This document shows positions 1 through 10,207 of a stretch of 64,000 nt of DNA, piece after piece. This DNA is from Pseudoroseicyclus aestuarii. Its GTDB lineage: Bacteria; Pseudomonadota; Alphaproteobacteria; Rhodobacterales; Rhodobacteraceae. The notes under the pieces were generated by a model, which was not told the origin of the DNA, searched no databases, and saw only the letters and a program-made list of their open reading frames with translations. A program made the translations under genes and the position numbers. Position 1 is the stretch's first letter, and each line of letters starts with the position of its first letter. The stretch covers positions 303,405 through 367,404 of the forward strand of contig NZ_QJTE01000004.1 in assembly GCF_003217255.1 (NCBI RefSeq), in the 5' to 3' direction.

Positions 1-419
1 AAGGGCTTGGTCACGACGCCGACGGTCAGCACGCCCAGCTCGCGCGCGGCCTGCGCGATGATCGGCGCGGCGCCGGTGCCGGTGCCGCCGCCCATGCCGG
101 CGGTGATGAAGCACATATGCGCCCCGGCGAGGTGATCGACGATCTGCTCGATGCTCTCCTCGGCGGCGGCGGCGCCGACCGCGGCGCGGGCGCCGGCGCC
201 CAGCCCCTCGGTCACCTTGACGCCCATCTGAATCTTGGCGACCGCCTGGCTTTGCTGCAGGGCCTGCGCGTCGGTATTCGCGACGACGAACTCGACCCCG
301 TCCAGCTGCTTCTCGATCATGTTGTTGACAGCATTGCCGCCGGCACCGCCCACGCCGAACACGGTGATCCGGGGCTTCAGGTCGTCCTCCTGCCCGGGCA
401 GGGAAAGATTCAGAGTCAT
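1..419 (-). CDS. ftsZ: Cell division protein FtsZ, N-terminal part
   Basis: FtsZ is the tubulin-like GTPase that polymerises into the Z ring at midcell. The visible 139 residues begin [18 protein letters not shown] and contain the nucleotide-binding [10 protein letters not shown] segment near residue 24 and the tubulin signature [12 protein letters not shown] near residue 113. The C-terminal part lies beyond the window edge. The ATG at 419 is the only sensible start and it leads directly into the conserved core. It is the last visible gene of the dcw cluster, 175 bases downstream of ftsA. That gap is wider than most others in the cluster, so a separate ftsZ promoter or processing site could lie there; I could not assign one. 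Confidence 0.97.
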   Translation of the reverse strand, partial: MTLNLSLPGQEDDLKPRITVFGVGGAGGNAVNNMIEKQLDGVEFVVANTDAQALQQSQAVAKIQMGVKVTEGLGAGARAAVGAAAAEESIEQIVDHLAGAHMCFITAGMGGGTGTGAAPIIAQAARELGVLTVGVVTKP

Positions 420-594
420 CGCTGTCCGCCTGTCGTTTCTGGGCCCGTGTCCCCGGGCAAATTGGCCTGATTTGAAATTATTCTACGCCACTGTGTCCTG
501 AACGTCACGGGAAAAACATCGGGCAGGCACGAAATCTACGGCTAGTTTGCGCCGGAAACCGCCGTATATCGCGCATTCGGCGAAATCTTGCGTA

Positions 595-1926
595 TCACCA
601 GTTTTCCTTGAACCAGCGGAAGGCGCGGCGCAGCGAACGGTTGGAATATCCCTCGGCCGGAATTTCGAAATCCCACCATTCGTCCTGCGGATGCGCGGCG
701 AAAAGCGTGAGGCCGACGGCACCGGCAAAGGCCGGGCCGGTGGCGGCCTGCGGCAGGCCCTGAACGCGCAGCGGACGGCCCAGGCGCACCTGCTGGCCGA
801 GGATGCGGCTCGCCAGCCCGTCGAGGCCGGGGATCTGGCTGCCGCCGCCGGTCAGCACGATCTGCTGGCTGGGCAGGCATTCGAAGTTCGCCGCATCCAG
901 ACGGGCGCGCACCTCTTCGAGGATCTCCTCGACGCGGGGGCGCATGATGCCGATCAGCTCTGCCCGGCTGACGGTGCGGCGGTCCTTTTCCCAATCGCCC
1001 GAGTCGCCGCCGATCTCGATCATCTCGCGGTCGTCCATGCCCGTGGCGTGGACCCCGCCGTAGAAGGTCTTGATCCGTTCGGCGGTGGCATTGGGGACCT
1101 GCAGGCCCATGGCGATATCGCCGGTCACATGCTCTCCGCCCATGCGGACGCTGTCGGCGTAGATCATGTGCTTGCGGATGAAGATCGAGATGCCAGTCGA
1201 GCCGCCGCCCATGTCGATGCAGGCGGCGCCCAGCTCCTGCTCGTCCTCGACGAGGCTGGAGATACCCGAGACATAGGCGCTGGAGGCGAGGCCCGCGAGC
1301 TCCAGATCGCAGCGCTTGATGCAGAACAGCAGGTTCTCGATGGAGGTGGCATCGACGCTGAGGACATGCATGTCGGTGGCCAGCGTCTGGCCGATCTGGC
1401 CGCGCGGATCGGCAAGGCCCGAACGATGGTCGAGCGTGAAGTTCACCGGCTGGGCATGCAGCACCTCGCGCCCGTCGCCGTAGTCCGGCATCTCGCAGGC
1501 GGCCAGCACGCGGCCGATATCGGCGCCCGTCACCTGCCCGGCCTCGACCTCCACCTCGCCGGCGAGGCCGTAGCTGCGCGGGCGCGCGCCCGAGAGGGTG
1601 GCGATGACGTGATCGACGCGCACGCCGGCCATCTTCTGCGCGGCCTGCACGGCGGTGCGGATCGCGCGCTCGGTCTCGGCCATGGCGGCGACCTCGCCGA
1701 AGCGCACCCCGCGCGAGCGGGTGGTTGCCGCGCCGATCACCCGGAAGGCGCTTTGCCCGGCCATCGAGCCGACGCCATCGGCCACCGGGCGCAGGTCGGC
1801 ATCGAAGCGCAGGACCAGGCAGGCGATCTTCGACGTGCCGACGTCGAGGATGGCGATCACGCCGCGCTGCATCGCGGCCTGTCGCATGTTCCGCATCGCC
1901 CGCTGCGTCTGGTAAAGTTGCGCCAT
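595..1926 (-). CDS. ftsA: Cell division protein FtsA
   Basis: FtsA is the actin-like ATPase that anchors FtsZ filaments to the cytoplasmic membrane and recruits later divisome proteins. The 443-residue product has the phosphate-1 motif ILDVGTSKIACLV near residue 25, a second phosphate loop DMGGGSTGISIF in the middle, and the adenosine motif LTGGGSQIPG in the C-terminal third. The C-terminus, rich in Arg, Phe and Trp and ending FRWFKENW, fits the amphipathic membrane-targeting helix of the family. I chose the ATG at 1926 (MAQLYQTQR), preceded by a purine-rich GGCAGGCGGGA stretch. An in-frame ATG at 1953 would overlap ftsQ. Confidence 0.96.
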   Translation of the reverse strand: MAQLYQTQRAMRNMRQAAMQRGVIAILDVGTSKIACLVLRFDADLRPVADGVGSMAGQSAFRVIGAATTRSRGVRFGEVAAMAETERAIRTAVQAAQKMAGVRVDHVIATLSGARPRSYGLAGEVEVEAGQVTGADIGRVLAACEMPDYGDGREVLHAQPVNFTLDHRSGLADPRGQIGQTLATDMHVLSVDATSIENLLFCIKRCDLELAGLASSAYVSGISSLVEDEQELGAACIDMGGGSTGISIFIRKHMIYADSVRMGGEHVTGDIAMGLQVPNATAERIKTFYGGVHATGMDDREMIEIGGDSGDWEKDRRTVSRAELIGIMRPRVEEILEEVRARLDAANFECLPSQQIVLTGGGSQIPGLDGLASRILGQQVRLGRPLRVQGLPQAATGPAFAGAVGLTLFAAHPQDEWWDFEIPAEGYSNRSLRRAFRWFKENW

Positions 1927-1939
1927 TCCCGCCTGCCCC

Positions 1940-2836
1940 CTAGTTCGTTTCATCCTGCGCGCGCCGCACCCTGACGAGGGCAGGCTCGCTCATCCGCACA
2001 GTCGGGCGATGCCCGTTGCGCATGTCCACGGCCACGATATCGCGGCTCAGAACCTCTTCGGCCTGGTTCAGCGCCAGCACCCGGTCGAGCGCGGCGACAG
2101 GCTGCTCGGTCGGCAGCAGGATGCGCAGCCCGCCGTCCAGCACCATGTCCCAGCGCCGCTCACCCATGCGGACGAGGCCGCGCACCCGGGCCGAGATCGG
2201 CTCTGCCGCGGCAAAAAGGGCCAGCGCCTCGTCGATATGCTCGCGCGCGCCGTCGCCGGCGATCAGCGGCAGGTCGGCGCGGTCCGAGCGGCCGCGGATC
2301 ATTCCGGTCATCACGCCGCTGCCGTCGACCAGCCGCAGCCCGTCGACATTGCGCCAGACCGCCACCGGCGTGCGCGGCGTGACATGCACCGCCAGCGTGC
2401 CGCCCGGCCGCACCCGCAGGACCACGTCCTCGACGGCCGTCAGCTCACGGATGCCGGCGCGCAGCTCGACGAGGTCGAGATCCCATGAGCTGACCGGCAG
2501 CTCCTGCGGCAGGTAGCCCCGGATCGCACTGTCCAGCGCCGGCTCGGCGCCGTCGATCTCGAGCGTCGTGACCATGAACTCGGGGCGCTGCTGGATCGTG
2601 CGCTTGGCGTGTTCGATCCCGTCGAGCACGGCCTGCCGGTTGCCGTCCACGGACAGCCAGGCCGCCGTCACGCTGGCCGAGATCACCATCGGCAAACCGA
2701 TCCGCAGCGCCAGCCGGAAGGCCGGCGTCAGCATCAGCCGCTGCAGCCGGTAGCGCCAGCGCGAGGGGGCGGGATCGCGCGGCACGCCGAAATCGGGCTG
2801 ACGGCCGAAGGAGAGGCGCGGGATCAGCGATCGCAA
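1940..2836 (-). CDS. ftsQ: Cell division protein FtsQ (TTG start)
   Basis: FtsQ is a bitopic membrane protein that links early and late divisome proteins through its periplasmic POTRA and beta domains. The 298-residue product has a basic cytoplasmic N-terminus, a membrane span at about residues 35-58 ([20 protein letters not shown]), then a POTRA-type segment ([18 protein letters not shown]) and a beta-rich domain. No ATG fits the N-terminus. The frame opens upstream without meaning, so I chose TTG at 2836, which has GGAGG seven bases ahead, inside the end of ddl. The genes overlap by 13 bases, suggesting translational coupling. The exact start is the least certain point. Confidence 0.9.
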   Translation of the reverse strand: MRSLIPRLSFGRQPDFGVPRDPAPSRWRYRLQRLMLTPAFRLALRIGLPMVISASVTAAWLSVDGNRQAVLDGIEHAKRTIQQRPEFMVTTLEIDGAEPALDSAIRGYLPQELPVSSWDLDLVELRAGIRELTAVEDVVLRVRPGGTLAVHVTPRTPVAVWRNVDGLRLVDGSGVMTGMIRGRSDRADLPLIAGDGAREHIDEALALFAAAEPISARVRGLVRMGERRWDMVLDGGLRILLPTEQPVAALDRVLALNQAEEVLSRDIVAVDMRNGHRPTVRMSEPALVRVRRAQDETN

Positions 2837-3738
2837 GACGCGTCCTCCACCATCCAGCGGCAGAGATCGGGAAAGGCGATGCCGCAGGCCGCGGCCTGCT
2901 CGTTCGCCAGAGAGGTCGGCGTCATGCCGGGCTGGGTATTCGTCTCGAGCAGGATCAGCCCTTCGAGGCCGCGCGTCTCGTCCCAGCGGATGTCCGTCCG
3001 GCTGAGGCCGCGGCATCCCAGCGCGCGATGCGCCCGCAGCGCGTAGTCGAGGCAGGCCTCGGTGATCTCGTGCGGCAGATCGGCGGGCGTCACGTGGCGG
3101 CTGCCGCCGGGCGCATACTTGGCCGTGTAATCGTACCAGCCATCGGTGACGATGTCGGTCACCTGCAGCGCGCGGTCGCCCATCACCGCGACCGACAACT
3201 CGCGCCCCGGCACGAAGGTCTCGACCATCAGCGTCTGCGGCATCTCGGGCGCCAGCTTCGGCGGGCTGTTCGCCCCGTCGCGCACCAGCACGACGCCGAC
3301 GCTGGAGCCTTCGTTGTAGGGCTTCACGACGTAGGGCGGCGCGAGGACGTGGCTCGCCTCGATCTCGGCCTTGTCCGCCAGGCGGCTTTCGGCGACGGGC
3401 AGGCCGGCGGCGCGGAAGGCGGCCTTGGCACGCATCTTGTCCATGGCGAGGGCCGAGGCCAGCACGCCCGAATGGGTATAGGGGATGCGCAGCCATTCCA
3501 GCAGGCCCTGCGCGCAGCCATCCTCGCCCCAGCGGCCATGCAGCGCGTTGAAGACGACATCGGGGCGCATCTCGGCCAGCCGCGCCGGAAGATCGGCTTC
3601 GGCCACGACTTCGCGGACGGAGTATCCCGCCTCGCGCAGCGCCTTTGCGCATTCGCGTCCCGTCGACAGGGAAACCTCGCGCTCGGCCGAGGGTCCGCCC
3701 ATCAATACGACGACTTCGGGGAGTGCCTGCTCGCCCAT
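2824..3738 (-). CDS. ddl: D-alanine--D-alanine ligase
   Basis: This enzyme joins two D-alanines using ATP to make the dipeptide that MurF adds to the peptidoglycan precursor. The 304-residue product begins with the N-terminal motif [19 protein letters not shown]. It carries the ATP-grasp core with [13 protein letters not shown] near residue 140, the metal-binding [16 protein letters not shown] near residue 262, and [10 protein letters not shown] near residue 65. Length is normal for DdlB-type enzymes. It overlaps ftsQ at its 3' end. Upstream, 213 noncoding bases separate it from the DUF2484 gene where murB is normally found. Confidence 0.97.
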   Translation of the reverse strand: MGEQALPEVVVLMGGPSAEREVSLSTGRECAKALREAGYSVREVVAEADLPARLAEMRPDVVFNALHGRWGEDGCAQGLLEWLRIPYTHSGVLASALAMDKMRAKAAFRAAGLPVAESRLADKAEIEASHVLAPPYVVKPYNEGSSVGVVLVRDGANSPPKLAPEMPQTLMVETFVPGRELSVAVMGDRALQVTDIVTDGWYDYTAKYAPGGSRHVTPADLPHEITEACLDYALRAHRALGCRGLSRTDIRWDETRGLEGLILLETNTQPGMTPTSLANEQAAACGIAFPDLCRWMVEDASCDR

Positions 3739-3951
3739 TGTCTACTGCCCATTGCGGCGCGCGTCTTTGGCGCGCCTGCCTCGTTCGCGGGCCGTTGATC
3801 GGCCCGTCTGACGTATCGTTGTTGTCCTGAGCGGCCTTTGCGCCGCCGGAGCCGGGGTATTGTTCTGTCTGCGGATCGCGGCCCCGTCCCGATCCGACTT
3901 CACTCTACCGTGCAGGAGGTTTTCGCGGCAACCCCTAAGGCGCCCTGATCG
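3739..3951. other. Noncoding gap where murB is expected
   Basis: This 213-base gap lies between the DUF2484 gene and ddl, both on the minus strand. No ORF of useful length and no MurB-like peptide could be read in it. It contains a 7-bp inverted repeat, CGGGCCG at 3788-3794 and CGGCCCG at 3800-3806. The gap may hold a promoter for the ddl-ftsQ-ftsA-ftsZ segment, but I cannot point to clear -35 and -10 boxes. Confidence 0.6.
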
Positions 3952-4197
3952 CTACTGCATCTGCCGCGACAGCCACCGCCCCAGAAACAGCAGCGGCCAG
4001 CGCAGGACGCTCGCCCCCGCCGCCAGCAGCGCCAGACCGATGAGCGGCCCGTGCTGCCATGTGACAAGGCCCAGCAGCGGCACGCCCACCGCGATCAGGC
4101 AGACCGCCCGCAAGCGGTGTCCGTCCTGCGACGGCAGGATCGCCAGCACATTGGCGGCGATCAGCCAGAGAAGGGCAAGGATCAGCGGCGCGCTCAT
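3952..4197 (-). CDS. DUF2484 family small membrane protein
   Basis: This 81-residue, very hydrophobic protein has a first membrane span at about residues 3-22 (PLILALLWLIAANVLAIL) and one or two more between residues 30 and 72. It matches the DUF2484 family, which to my knowledge is largely restricted to Rhodobacterales and sits in the dcw cluster next to murC and murB. Its function is unknown; the context suggests an accessory role in envelope synthesis. It starts 30 bases after the murC stop and should be co-transcribed with it. Family assignment rests on size, hydrophobic pattern and position. Confidence 0.8.
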   Translation of the reverse strand: MSAPLILALLWLIAANVLAILPSQDGHRLRAVCLIAVGVPLLGLVTWQHGPLIGLALLAAGASVLRWPLLFLGRWLSRQMQ

Positions 4198-4227
4198 CCG
4201 GCGCGGCCCCGCGGACGGGCGCGCAAG

Positions 4228-5646
4228 TCAGGCGCCCAGCCGGGCGGGCAGGCCATTGGCCCAGGTGCTGATCGTGCCCGCGCCAAGGCAGACGACGATG
4301 TCGCCCGGCCGCGCCTGCTCGCGCACCAGCCGCTCGAGATCCTCTTCGTCGCGCACGGAGCGCGCGTGCCGATGGCCGTGGCGGATCAGCCCGGCGACGA
4401 GGTCGTCGCGGCTCGCGCCCTCGATGGGCTGTTCACCGGCGGCATAGACCTCGGCGATGCCGACGACATCGGCCTCGTTGAAGCAGGTGCAGAAATCCTC
4501 GAAGAGGCTGTGCAGGCGCGAGTAGCGGTGCGGCTGGTGCACAGCGATCACCCGCCCCTCGCTGGCCTGACGCGCGGCCTTGAGCACGGCGGCGATCTCG
4601 ACCGGGTGGTGGCCGTAATCGTCGATGATCGTCACGCCATCGACCTCGCCCACGCGGGTGAAGCGGCGGTTGACCCCGCCGAAGGCGGCGAGCGCGGCGC
4701 GGATCTCCTCGCGCTTCATGCCGAGGTGCCGGGCCACGGCGACGGCGGCCAGCGCGTTCGAGACGTTGTGATCGCCGGGCATCGGCAGGGTGCAGCCCTC
4801 GATCACCGCGTCCTCGAAGTTCAAGCGAATGTCGAAATGCGCGACGCCGCCCTTGTAGGTCAGGTTCACCGCCCGCACGTCGGCCTGCGCGTTGAAGCCG
4901 AAGGTACGCACGCGCCGGTCGGCGACGCGGCCCACGAGGCTTTGCACCTCGGGGTGGTCGGTGCAGCAGACGGCGAGCCCGTAGAAGGGGATGTTCGAGA
5001 CGAAGTCGTAAAAGCCCTGGCGCAGGTTCTCGATCGAGCCCCAGTGCTCCATGTGCTCGGGATCGATGTTGGTGACGATGGCGATGGTGGCGGGCAGGCG
5101 GTTGAAGGTGCCGTCGCTCTCGTCGGCCTCGACTACCATCCACTCGCCCTGCCCCATCCGGGCGTTCGAGCCATAGGCATGGATGATCCCGCCGTTGACG
5201 ACCGTCGGATCGAAGTTCCCGGCGTCCAGAAGCTGGGCGACCATGGTGGTCGTCGTCGTCTTGCCATGGGTGCCGCCCACGGCGACGTTCGAGCGCAGGC
5301 GCATCAGCTCTGCCAGCATCTCGGCGCGGCGCACGATCGGCAGGCCGCGGCGGCGCGCCTCGTCAAGCTCGGCATTGCCCGGCTTGATCGCGGAGGAGAT
5401 CACGACGACCTCGGCCCCTTCGAGGTTCTCGGCCCGCTGCCCCTCGTAGACGAGGGCGCCGAGGCCCTTCAGCCGCTCGGTGATCTTGGAGCCCTTCAGG
5501 TCGCTGCCCTGAACGACGTAGCCCATGTTCAGCAGCACCTCGGCGATGCCGGACATGCCGATGCCGCCGATGCCGACGAAATGGATCGGCCCGACGTCGA
5601 GGGGGAGTTTGGTGGCAGCCGCCATATGGGGATTTCCGTCCATCAT
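4228..5646 (-). CDS. murC: UDP-N-acetylmuramate--L-alanine ligase
   Basis: MurC adds L-alanine to UDP-MurNAc, the first amino acid of the stem peptide, in the cytoplasm. The product has the N-terminal Rossmann motif [17 protein letters not shown], the ATP-binding loop [15 protein letters not shown] near residue 120, and [12 protein letters not shown] and [11 protein letters not shown] in the central domain. The C-terminal domain carries [10 protein letters not shown] and HQPHRYSRL, typical of MurC. Two adjacent ATG codons overlap the murG stop; I took the first (5646, ATGA overlap). An internal ATG at 5625 (MAAATKL) is a third option. The open frame upstream of 5646 is the shadow of murG and is not part of the protein. 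Confidence 0.96.
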   Translation of the reverse strand: MMDGNPHMAAATKLPLDVGPIHFVGIGGIGMSGIAEVLLNMGYVVQGSDLKGSKITERLKGLGALVYEGQRAENLEGAEVVVISSAIKPGNAELDEARRRGLPIVRRAEMLAELMRLRSNVAVGGTHGKTTTTTMVAQLLDAGNFDPTVVNGGIIHAYGSNARMGQGEWMVVEADESDGTFNRLPATIAIVTNIDPEHMEHWGSIENLRQGFYDFVSNIPFYGLAVCCTDHPEVQSLVGRVADRRVRTFGFNAQADVRAVNLTYKGGVAHFDIRLNFEDAVIEGCTLPMPGDHNVSNALAAVAVARHLGMKREEIRAALAAFGGVNRRFTRVGEVDGVTIIDDYGHHPVEIAAVLKAARQASEGRVIAVHQPHRYSRLHSLFEDFCTCFNEADVVGIAEVYAAGEQPIEGASRDDLVAGLIRHGHRHARSVRDEEDLERLVREQARPGDIVVCLGAGTISTWANGLPARLGA

Positions 5647-6764
5647 GCCTGTGGCTCCTTCTGTCGCTGCGCCAGCCGCTCTACAAGACCCGTCAGCCGT
5701 TCCGCCGCATCGGGCGTGCCCGCTGCGGCCGCGGCCCGGGCCATGGCGCTGGCCCGGCCCGGATCGCCGAAGACGGAGGCGAGGCGCGCGCTCAGGGCAG
5801 CGGGGGTGAAATCGGCCTCGGCCATCGCCTCGGCTGCGCCGGCCTCGACCAGCATGCGCGCATTGGCGCTCTGGTGATCGGCGGCGGCGGCGGCATAGGG
5901 CACGAGGATCGCGGGCCGGCCGATCACCGACAGATCCGCGATGGTCGAGGCGCCGGCCCGGCTGACGACGAGCTGCGCCTCGGCCATCCGCGCCGGCACA
6001 TCGGCGAAGAAGGTGCGCACATCGGCGTCGATCCCCGCCTCGCGGTAGCTGGCGCTCACGCGGTCCAGATCCTCCTGGCGGGCCTGGTGGCTGACACGGA
6101 TGTGCCGGCGCAGCGCGCCCGGCAGATCGGAAAGGGCCACAGGGACGACCTCCGACAGGATGCGCGCGCCCTGGCTGCCGCCGATCACCAGCAGCGACAT
6201 CGGGTAATCGCCCGGCGGGATGTAGCTGGCGCCCGCGCGTTCGGCCACGGCGGCGCGCACCGGATTGCCGGTATGGATGCCCTCGACCCCCTCGGGCAGC
6301 GCGGTCGGCCATGTGCCGCAGGCGACGGCATCGACGCGCGGCGCGAAAAGGCGGTTCACCCGGCCCAGGACGCCGTTCTGTTCGTGGATGATCCGCGGCA
6401 GGCGCAGCGCGGTGGCCGCCGACAGCGCCGGGATCGAGGGGTAGCCGCCGAAGCCGACGACGATGCGCGGGCGATCGCGCAGCATCCGCGCCATGGCCGC
6501 GGCAGTGCCGGCGCCGATGCGCAGCGGCACGGCGGCCTTTGCCGCCAGCCCGCCGCGGGCGAAGGTGGCCGCGCCCACGCGCTCGATCTCGACCTCTTTC
6601 GGGAAGCCGCCGCTGTAGCGCGCGCCGCGCGCGTCGGTCGAAAGCTTGACCCGCCACCCGCGCGCCAGCAGCGCCTCGGCCAGGCTTTGCGCCGGAAACA
6701 TGTGCCCGCCGGTGCCCCCGGCGGCGATCACCGCAAGGGGCGCGTCCTGCACAGCCGCCGCCAC
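5643..6764 (-). CDS. murG: UDP-GlcNAc:lipid I N-acetylglucosaminyltransferase
   Basis: MurG transfers GlcNAc to lipid I on the inner membrane face to make lipid II. The 373-residue GT-B fold protein has the N-terminal glycine-rich loop [19 protein letters not shown] near residue 14, [14 protein letters not shown] near residue 128, the second G loop [14 protein letters not shown] near residue 193, and the UDP-sugar site [13 protein letters not shown] near residue 270. Length is usual. It lies one base downstream of the ftsW stop and overlaps murC by four bases. Confidence 0.97.
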   Translation of the reverse strand: MAAAVQDAPLAVIAAGGTGGHMFPAQSLAEALLARGWRVKLSTDARGARYSGGFPKEVEIERVGAATFARGGLAAKAAVPLRIGAGTAAAMARMLRDRPRIVVGFGGYPSIPALSAATALRLPRIIHEQNGVLGRVNRLFAPRVDAVACGTWPTALPEGVEGIHTGNPVRAAVAERAGASYIPPGDYPMSLLVIGGSQGARILSEVVPVALSDLPGALRRHIRVSHQARQEDLDRVSASYREAGIDADVRTFFADVPARMAEAQLVVSRAGASTIADLSVIGRPAILVPYAAAAADHQSANARMLVEAGAAEAMAEADFTPAALSARLASVFGDPGRASAMARAAAAAGTPDAAERLTGLVERLAQRQKEPQA

Positions 6765-6765
6765 C

Positions 6766-7932
6766 TCAACGACCCCGCCGCAGCAGCAGATCGCCGATCT
6801 CGCCCTGCGGGCGCTGGCGGGTAAAGGCGAGGAGCATGCCCACGGCGATGCCGCTGGCGATGACCGAGCTGCCGCCGTAGCTGACGAAGGGCAGCGTCAT
6901 GCCCTTGGCGGGCAGAAGGCGCACGGCGACGCCCATGTTGATCATCGCCTGAACGGCAAAGGAGCAGGCCAGTCCGCAGCCGGCGAGGCGAATGAAGGGA
7001 TCGCGCTCCTTCGTCAGCCGCGCGAGCGAGCGGACGACCACGGCGCAATAGAGGATCAGGATCAGCGCGACGCAGATCAGCCCGTATTCCTCGGCCGCGA
7101 CGGCGATGATGAAGTCGGTATGGGCATCGGGCAGCGACCATTTCACCTGCCCCTCGCCGACGCCGACGCCGAAGAGGCCGCCCTCGCGGATGGCGCTGGT
7201 GGCGTAGCCGATCTGGGTGGTGGGATCGAGGTCCGGGTTCAGGAAGCCGTCGATCCGCCGCGCGAAGTGCTCGGAGCTGTTGTAGGCCGCGGTACCGGCC
7301 AGCGCGACCATGCCGCCCAGGATAACCAGCAGCAGCATCGGCGCCCCGGCGACGAAATACATCACGCCCCACGAAAAGAGGACCAGCGCCGCCTGCCCGA
7401 AGTCGGGCTGCAGCGCCAGGAACATCACGATGGTCACCGCCATGACGAAGGAGATCGACTTGCCCGGGGGGCCGCCGACCTCCTGCCCCGCGGCCATGAC
7501 CCAGGCGGCGGCGACGACGAAGCCGGGCTTGAGGAACTCGGAGGGCTGCACCGAGGCGAAGCCAAAGGAGTACCAGCGCACCGCGCCCTTGCCAAAATCG
7601 GTGCCGAAGATCGGCAGCAGCACCAGCGACAGGAAGCCCAGGCCGAAGCCGAGGACAGCGAAGCGCCGCACCATCTGCGGCGACATCATCGAGATGCCGA
7701 ACATCACGATCAGCGCGACGCAGCCGAAGAAGGCCTGCCGCTGCACGTAGTAGAAGGGATCGAGCCCGTTGCGCGAGGCCAGCGGCGGCGAGGCGGCGAG
7801 GCCCAGCAGCAGGCCGATCGCGAACAGCAACAGCACGCAGGACATGGTCCAGCGGTCGATCGTGCGCCACCAGCGTGGAAGAATCGGGTCGCCCGCGGAT
7901 ACGGGAACCGCGCCATGGACCATCTCTGTCAT
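6766..7932 (-). CDS. ftsW: Lipid II polymerase FtsW (SEDS family)
   Basis: FtsW is the SEDS-family glycosyltransferase that polymerises lipid II at the septum with FtsI. The 388-residue product is highly hydrophobic with about ten predicted membrane spans. Family motifs include [16 protein letters not shown] in the middle, and [22 protein letters not shown] near residue 330. A conserved cytoplasmic start [10 protein letters not shown] precedes the first span ([17 protein letters not shown]). I chose the ATG at 7932. The frame extends upstream to 8040, but that segment falls close to the repeat at 8059-8128 and reads as noncoding. It directly precedes murG. Confidence 0.95.
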   Translation of the reverse strand: MTEMVHGAVPVSAGDPILPRWWRTIDRWTMSCVLLLFAIGLLLGLAASPPLASRNGLDPFYYVQRQAFFGCVALIVMFGISMMSPQMVRRFAVLGFGLGFLSLVLLPIFGTDFGKGAVRWYSFGFASVQPSEFLKPGFVVAAAWVMAAGQEVGGPPGKSISFVMAVTIVMFLALQPDFGQAALVLFSWGVMYFVAGAPMLLLVILGGMVALAGTAAYNSSEHFARRIDGFLNPDLDPTTQIGYATSAIREGGLFGVGVGEGQVKWSLPDAHTDFIIAVAAEEYGLICVALILILYCAVVVRSLARLTKERDPFIRLAGCGLACSFAVQAMINMGVAVRLLPAKGMTLPFVSYGGSSVIASGIAVGMLLAFTRQRPQGEIGDLLLRRGR

Positions 7933-8058
7933 GGTTGGCCTTGCCTGCTCTGCTCTGCCCGTTTTCCGGGTCTGCAGGCAGGCTACAGGCATCGCGGCCC
8001 GGATGCCACCAAAATGACGGCTGCTCACCCGGCCCTGCATCGGACGGGGGCCGGCGTT

Positions 8059-8128
8059 GGGGGGCTCTGCCCCCGCCCGCGCTGACGCGCGGTCTCCCCC
8101 GGGATATTTCGAAAGAGAAGATGGGGGG
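8059..8128 (+). repeat. Dispersed intergenic repeat, copy 1
   Basis: The element starts with a G6/C5 hairpin (GGGGGGCTCTGCCCCCG), continues through a C-rich stretch and ends in CCCCCGGGATATTTCGAAAG followed by AGAAGATGG. The same order recurs at 22229-22300 and 32237-32305, and on the opposite strand at 26771-26827. Here it lies between murD and ftsW, inside the dcw transcription unit. The hairpin plus AT-rich tail could affect transcription, but this is not shown by the sequence. Confidence 0.65.
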
Positions 8129-8130
8129 CG

Positions 8131-9531
8131 TCAGCCGAGGCGGAGGCGCACCTCGGCCATGAAATCCTCTCCCCGGCGCTCGAAGCTGTCGTATTGGTCG
8201 AAGCTGGCGGCGGCGGGGGCGAGAAGCACCGTCTCGCCCGGCTGGGCTTCGGCCATGGCGCGGTCGACCGCGCGCTCCATGGTGGTGCAGACCTCGACCT
8301 CGACGCCGGTCAGCTGCAGGGCGAAATGCTCGGCCTCGCGGCCGATGACATAGGCCTTGGCGACACGGCCCAGATGCGGGGCCAGCGCCTCGAGGCCGCC
8401 CTCCTTCTCGAGCCCGCCGCAGATCCAGCGGATGCGGTCGAAGGCGGCCAGCGCCTTGGCGGCGCTGTCGACATTGGTGGCCTTGGAATCGTTGACATAG
8501 GCGACGCCGCCTTCCTCGGCGATGCGCTGGGAGCGGTGCGGCAGGCCGGGGTAGCTGTGCAGCGCCGCCTCGATCTGGCGCGGGCCGAGGCCGAGGGCAC
8601 GGGCGGCAGCCCAGGCCGCGCAGGCGTTCTGGTGGTTATGCGCGCCGGGCAGACCGGCGACGCCGCGCAGGTCGGCGGAGGCGACTTGCCGGCCCTTGCG
8701 GTATTCCGCCAGGTGCCCCTTCTTGGCGAAGACATTCCACCCCTCGCCCGCGAGCTTCGTGCCGGAAGAGACGCGGATCACCCGGTCGTCCGCCGGCCCG
8801 ACGGACAGCTGGTTCGCGAGGGATCGCCCCTCGACTTCGTCGACGCCGATCACCGCCCGGTCCGGCCCGCCCTCGGCGAAGAGGCGGCGCTTGGCGGCGT
8901 AGTAGCCGCCGGGGCCGCCATGCCGGTCGAGGTGATCAGGCGAGAGGTTGGTGAAGACGGCGACATCGGGGGTCAGGGCGCGGGCCAGCTCTGTCTGGTA
9001 GCTCGAGAGCTCCAGCACCACGACCTCGCCGTCGCTGGCGGGATCGAGGTCGAGCACGCCGCGGCCGATATTGCCGGCCAGCTGCGCCGGGCGCCCGGCC
9101 TCGGTCAGGATGTGGTGCAGCAGCGCCGAGGTGGTGGACTTGCCGTTCGATCCGGTGATCGCCACGACCCGCGGCGCGGCAGAGAAAAGGCCCCAATCCT
9201 CGGTCGCGTAGCTGCGGAAGAACAGGCCGATGTCGTTGTCGACTGGCACGCCAGCGGCATAGGCGGCGGCGATGGCCGGATGCGGCGCCGGGTAGAGATG
9301 CGGGATGCCGGGCGAGGTCACCAGCAGCGCCACGCCATCAAGCGCGCCGGGGCGCGCCAGATCGCGCAGCGCGAACCCCTCGGCCTCGGCCGCCTCGCGG
9401 CCGCGCTGGCCGTCGTCCCAGACCACGGGCTGCGCCCCGCCGGCGCGCAGGGCGCGCGCGGTGGACAGGCCGGAGCGGCCGAGGCCGAGCACAGCGATCG
9501 TCTGGCCTTCGTGGCCCTGTACCGGGATCAT
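8131..9531 (-). CDS. murD: UDP-MurNAc-L-alanine--D-glutamate ligase
   Basis: MurD adds D-glutamate to UDP-MurNAc-L-Ala. The 466-residue product starts [18 protein letters not shown], with the UDP-binding Rossmann-like N-terminal domain. It has the ATP loop [19 protein letters not shown] near residue 118, [13 protein letters not shown] near residue 183, and the C-terminal [25 protein letters not shown] region typical of MurD. The ATG at 9531 is preceded by GGAGAGGCGACCC. The long frame upstream of it is not coding. It ends three bases from repeat copy 1 and is followed by ftsW after about 200 bases. Confidence 0.96.
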   Translation of the reverse strand: MIPVQGHEGQTIAVLGLGRSGLSTARALRAGGAQPVVWDDGQRGREAAEAEGFALRDLARPGALDGVALLVTSPGIPHLYPAPHPAIAAAYAAGVPVDNDIGLFFRSYATEDWGLFSAAPRVVAITGSNGKSTTSALLHHILTEAGRPAQLAGNIGRGVLDLDPASDGEVVVLELSSYQTELARALTPDVAVFTNLSPDHLDRHGGPGGYYAAKRRLFAEGGPDRAVIGVDEVEGRSLANQLSVGPADDRVIRVSSGTKLAGEGWNVFAKKGHLAEYRKGRQVASADLRGVAGLPGAHNHQNACAAWAAARALGLGPRQIEAALHSYPGLPHRSQRIAEEGGVAYVNDSKATNVDSAAKALAAFDRIRWICGGLEKEGGLEALAPHLGRVAKAYVIGREAEHFALQLTGVEVEVCTTMERAVDRAMAEAQPGETVLLAPAAASFDQYDSFERRGEDFMAEVRLRLG

Positions 9532-9589
9532 GGGTCGCCTCTCCTTCGGACCTTGCGCGGCGCAGGGTGCGCATGGGGCGCGCGCCGGA

Positions 9590-10162
9590 TCAAGGGGTGC
9601 GCCGCAGGTGCCGCAGCGCCAGAACCGCGAGAGCCAGCGCGGCAAAGACCGCCAGCGCCACGAGCAGGTGGTGCGGCAGCGCCAGATGGCCGAAGACCCG
9701 GCCGATCGAGGCGCCAACGAGGTAGCCCGCCCAGGCAACCAGGTGCCCCCAGAGGAGCGAGGCCGCGGCGTTGACGAGGGCGTAGCGCCCCCAGGGGATG
9801 CTCGAGGCGCCGAGCAGCCCCTGCCCCACCATGCGCCCCCCGTAGACGAAGCGGGCGGCAAAGGTGAAGCGGTCGGGATGCCGCTCCAGCGCGGCGCGCA
9901 TGCGCGGCGCCGGGCCGCCCGCGGGCATGCGGGCGAGGAGGCGCGCGAAAAACGGCCTGCGGGTGCCGAACCGACTGGCAAGGAACAGGAGATTGTCCGA
10001 GAGCGCGGCCCCCAGCGCCGCGGCCAGGGCGACGCCCTCGAGCGGGAGCAGGCCGCGATGCGCTAGAACGCCGCCGAAGAAGGTCACGATCTCGCCCTCG
10101 AGGGCCGCGCCAAGCACGACGCCGGGCAGGCCGAGGGTGGTCACGAGGGTATCCAGACTCAT
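9590..10162 (-). CDS. DedA family membrane protein
   Basis: This 190-residue integral membrane protein resembles the DedA/SNARE-associated (VTT) family, whose members act in membrane phospholipid flipping and envelope homeostasis. Visible features are [16 protein letters not shown] near residue 22 (the E-x-x-x-P/F-like reentrant region), [12 protein letters not shown] near residue 55, [15 protein letters not shown] near residue 103, and a C-terminal pair of membrane spans ending in a basic tail RHLRRTP. It sits between the 105-residue membrane protein and murD within the dcw cluster. DedA proteins have been tied to undecaprenyl phosphate recycling, which would suit this position, but that specific role here is inference. 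Confidence 0.85.
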   Translation of the reverse strand: MSLDTLVTTLGLPGVVLGAALEGEIVTFFGGVLAHRGLLPLEGVALAAALGAALSDNLLFLASRFGTRRPFFARLLARMPAGGPAPRMRAALERHPDRFTFAARFVYGGRMVGQGLLGASSIPWGRYALVNAAASLLWGHLVAWAGYLVGASIGRVFGHLALPHHLLVALAVFAALALAVLALRHLRRTP

Positions 10163-10207
10163 CGCCGGCCTCCGCCCCGGTTGCGGCTTTGACAGATCAG
10201 GGGCGCC

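Noticed and set aside
3739..3951. murB hidden in another frame or on the other strand of the gap
   Set aside because: 213 bases cannot hold MurB (about 300 residues) and no fragment of it was recognisable.
4051..5877. Long plus-strand frame (608 codons) over murC
   Set aside because: It is antisense to murC with no domain sense; long shadow frames are common in this GC-rich DNA.
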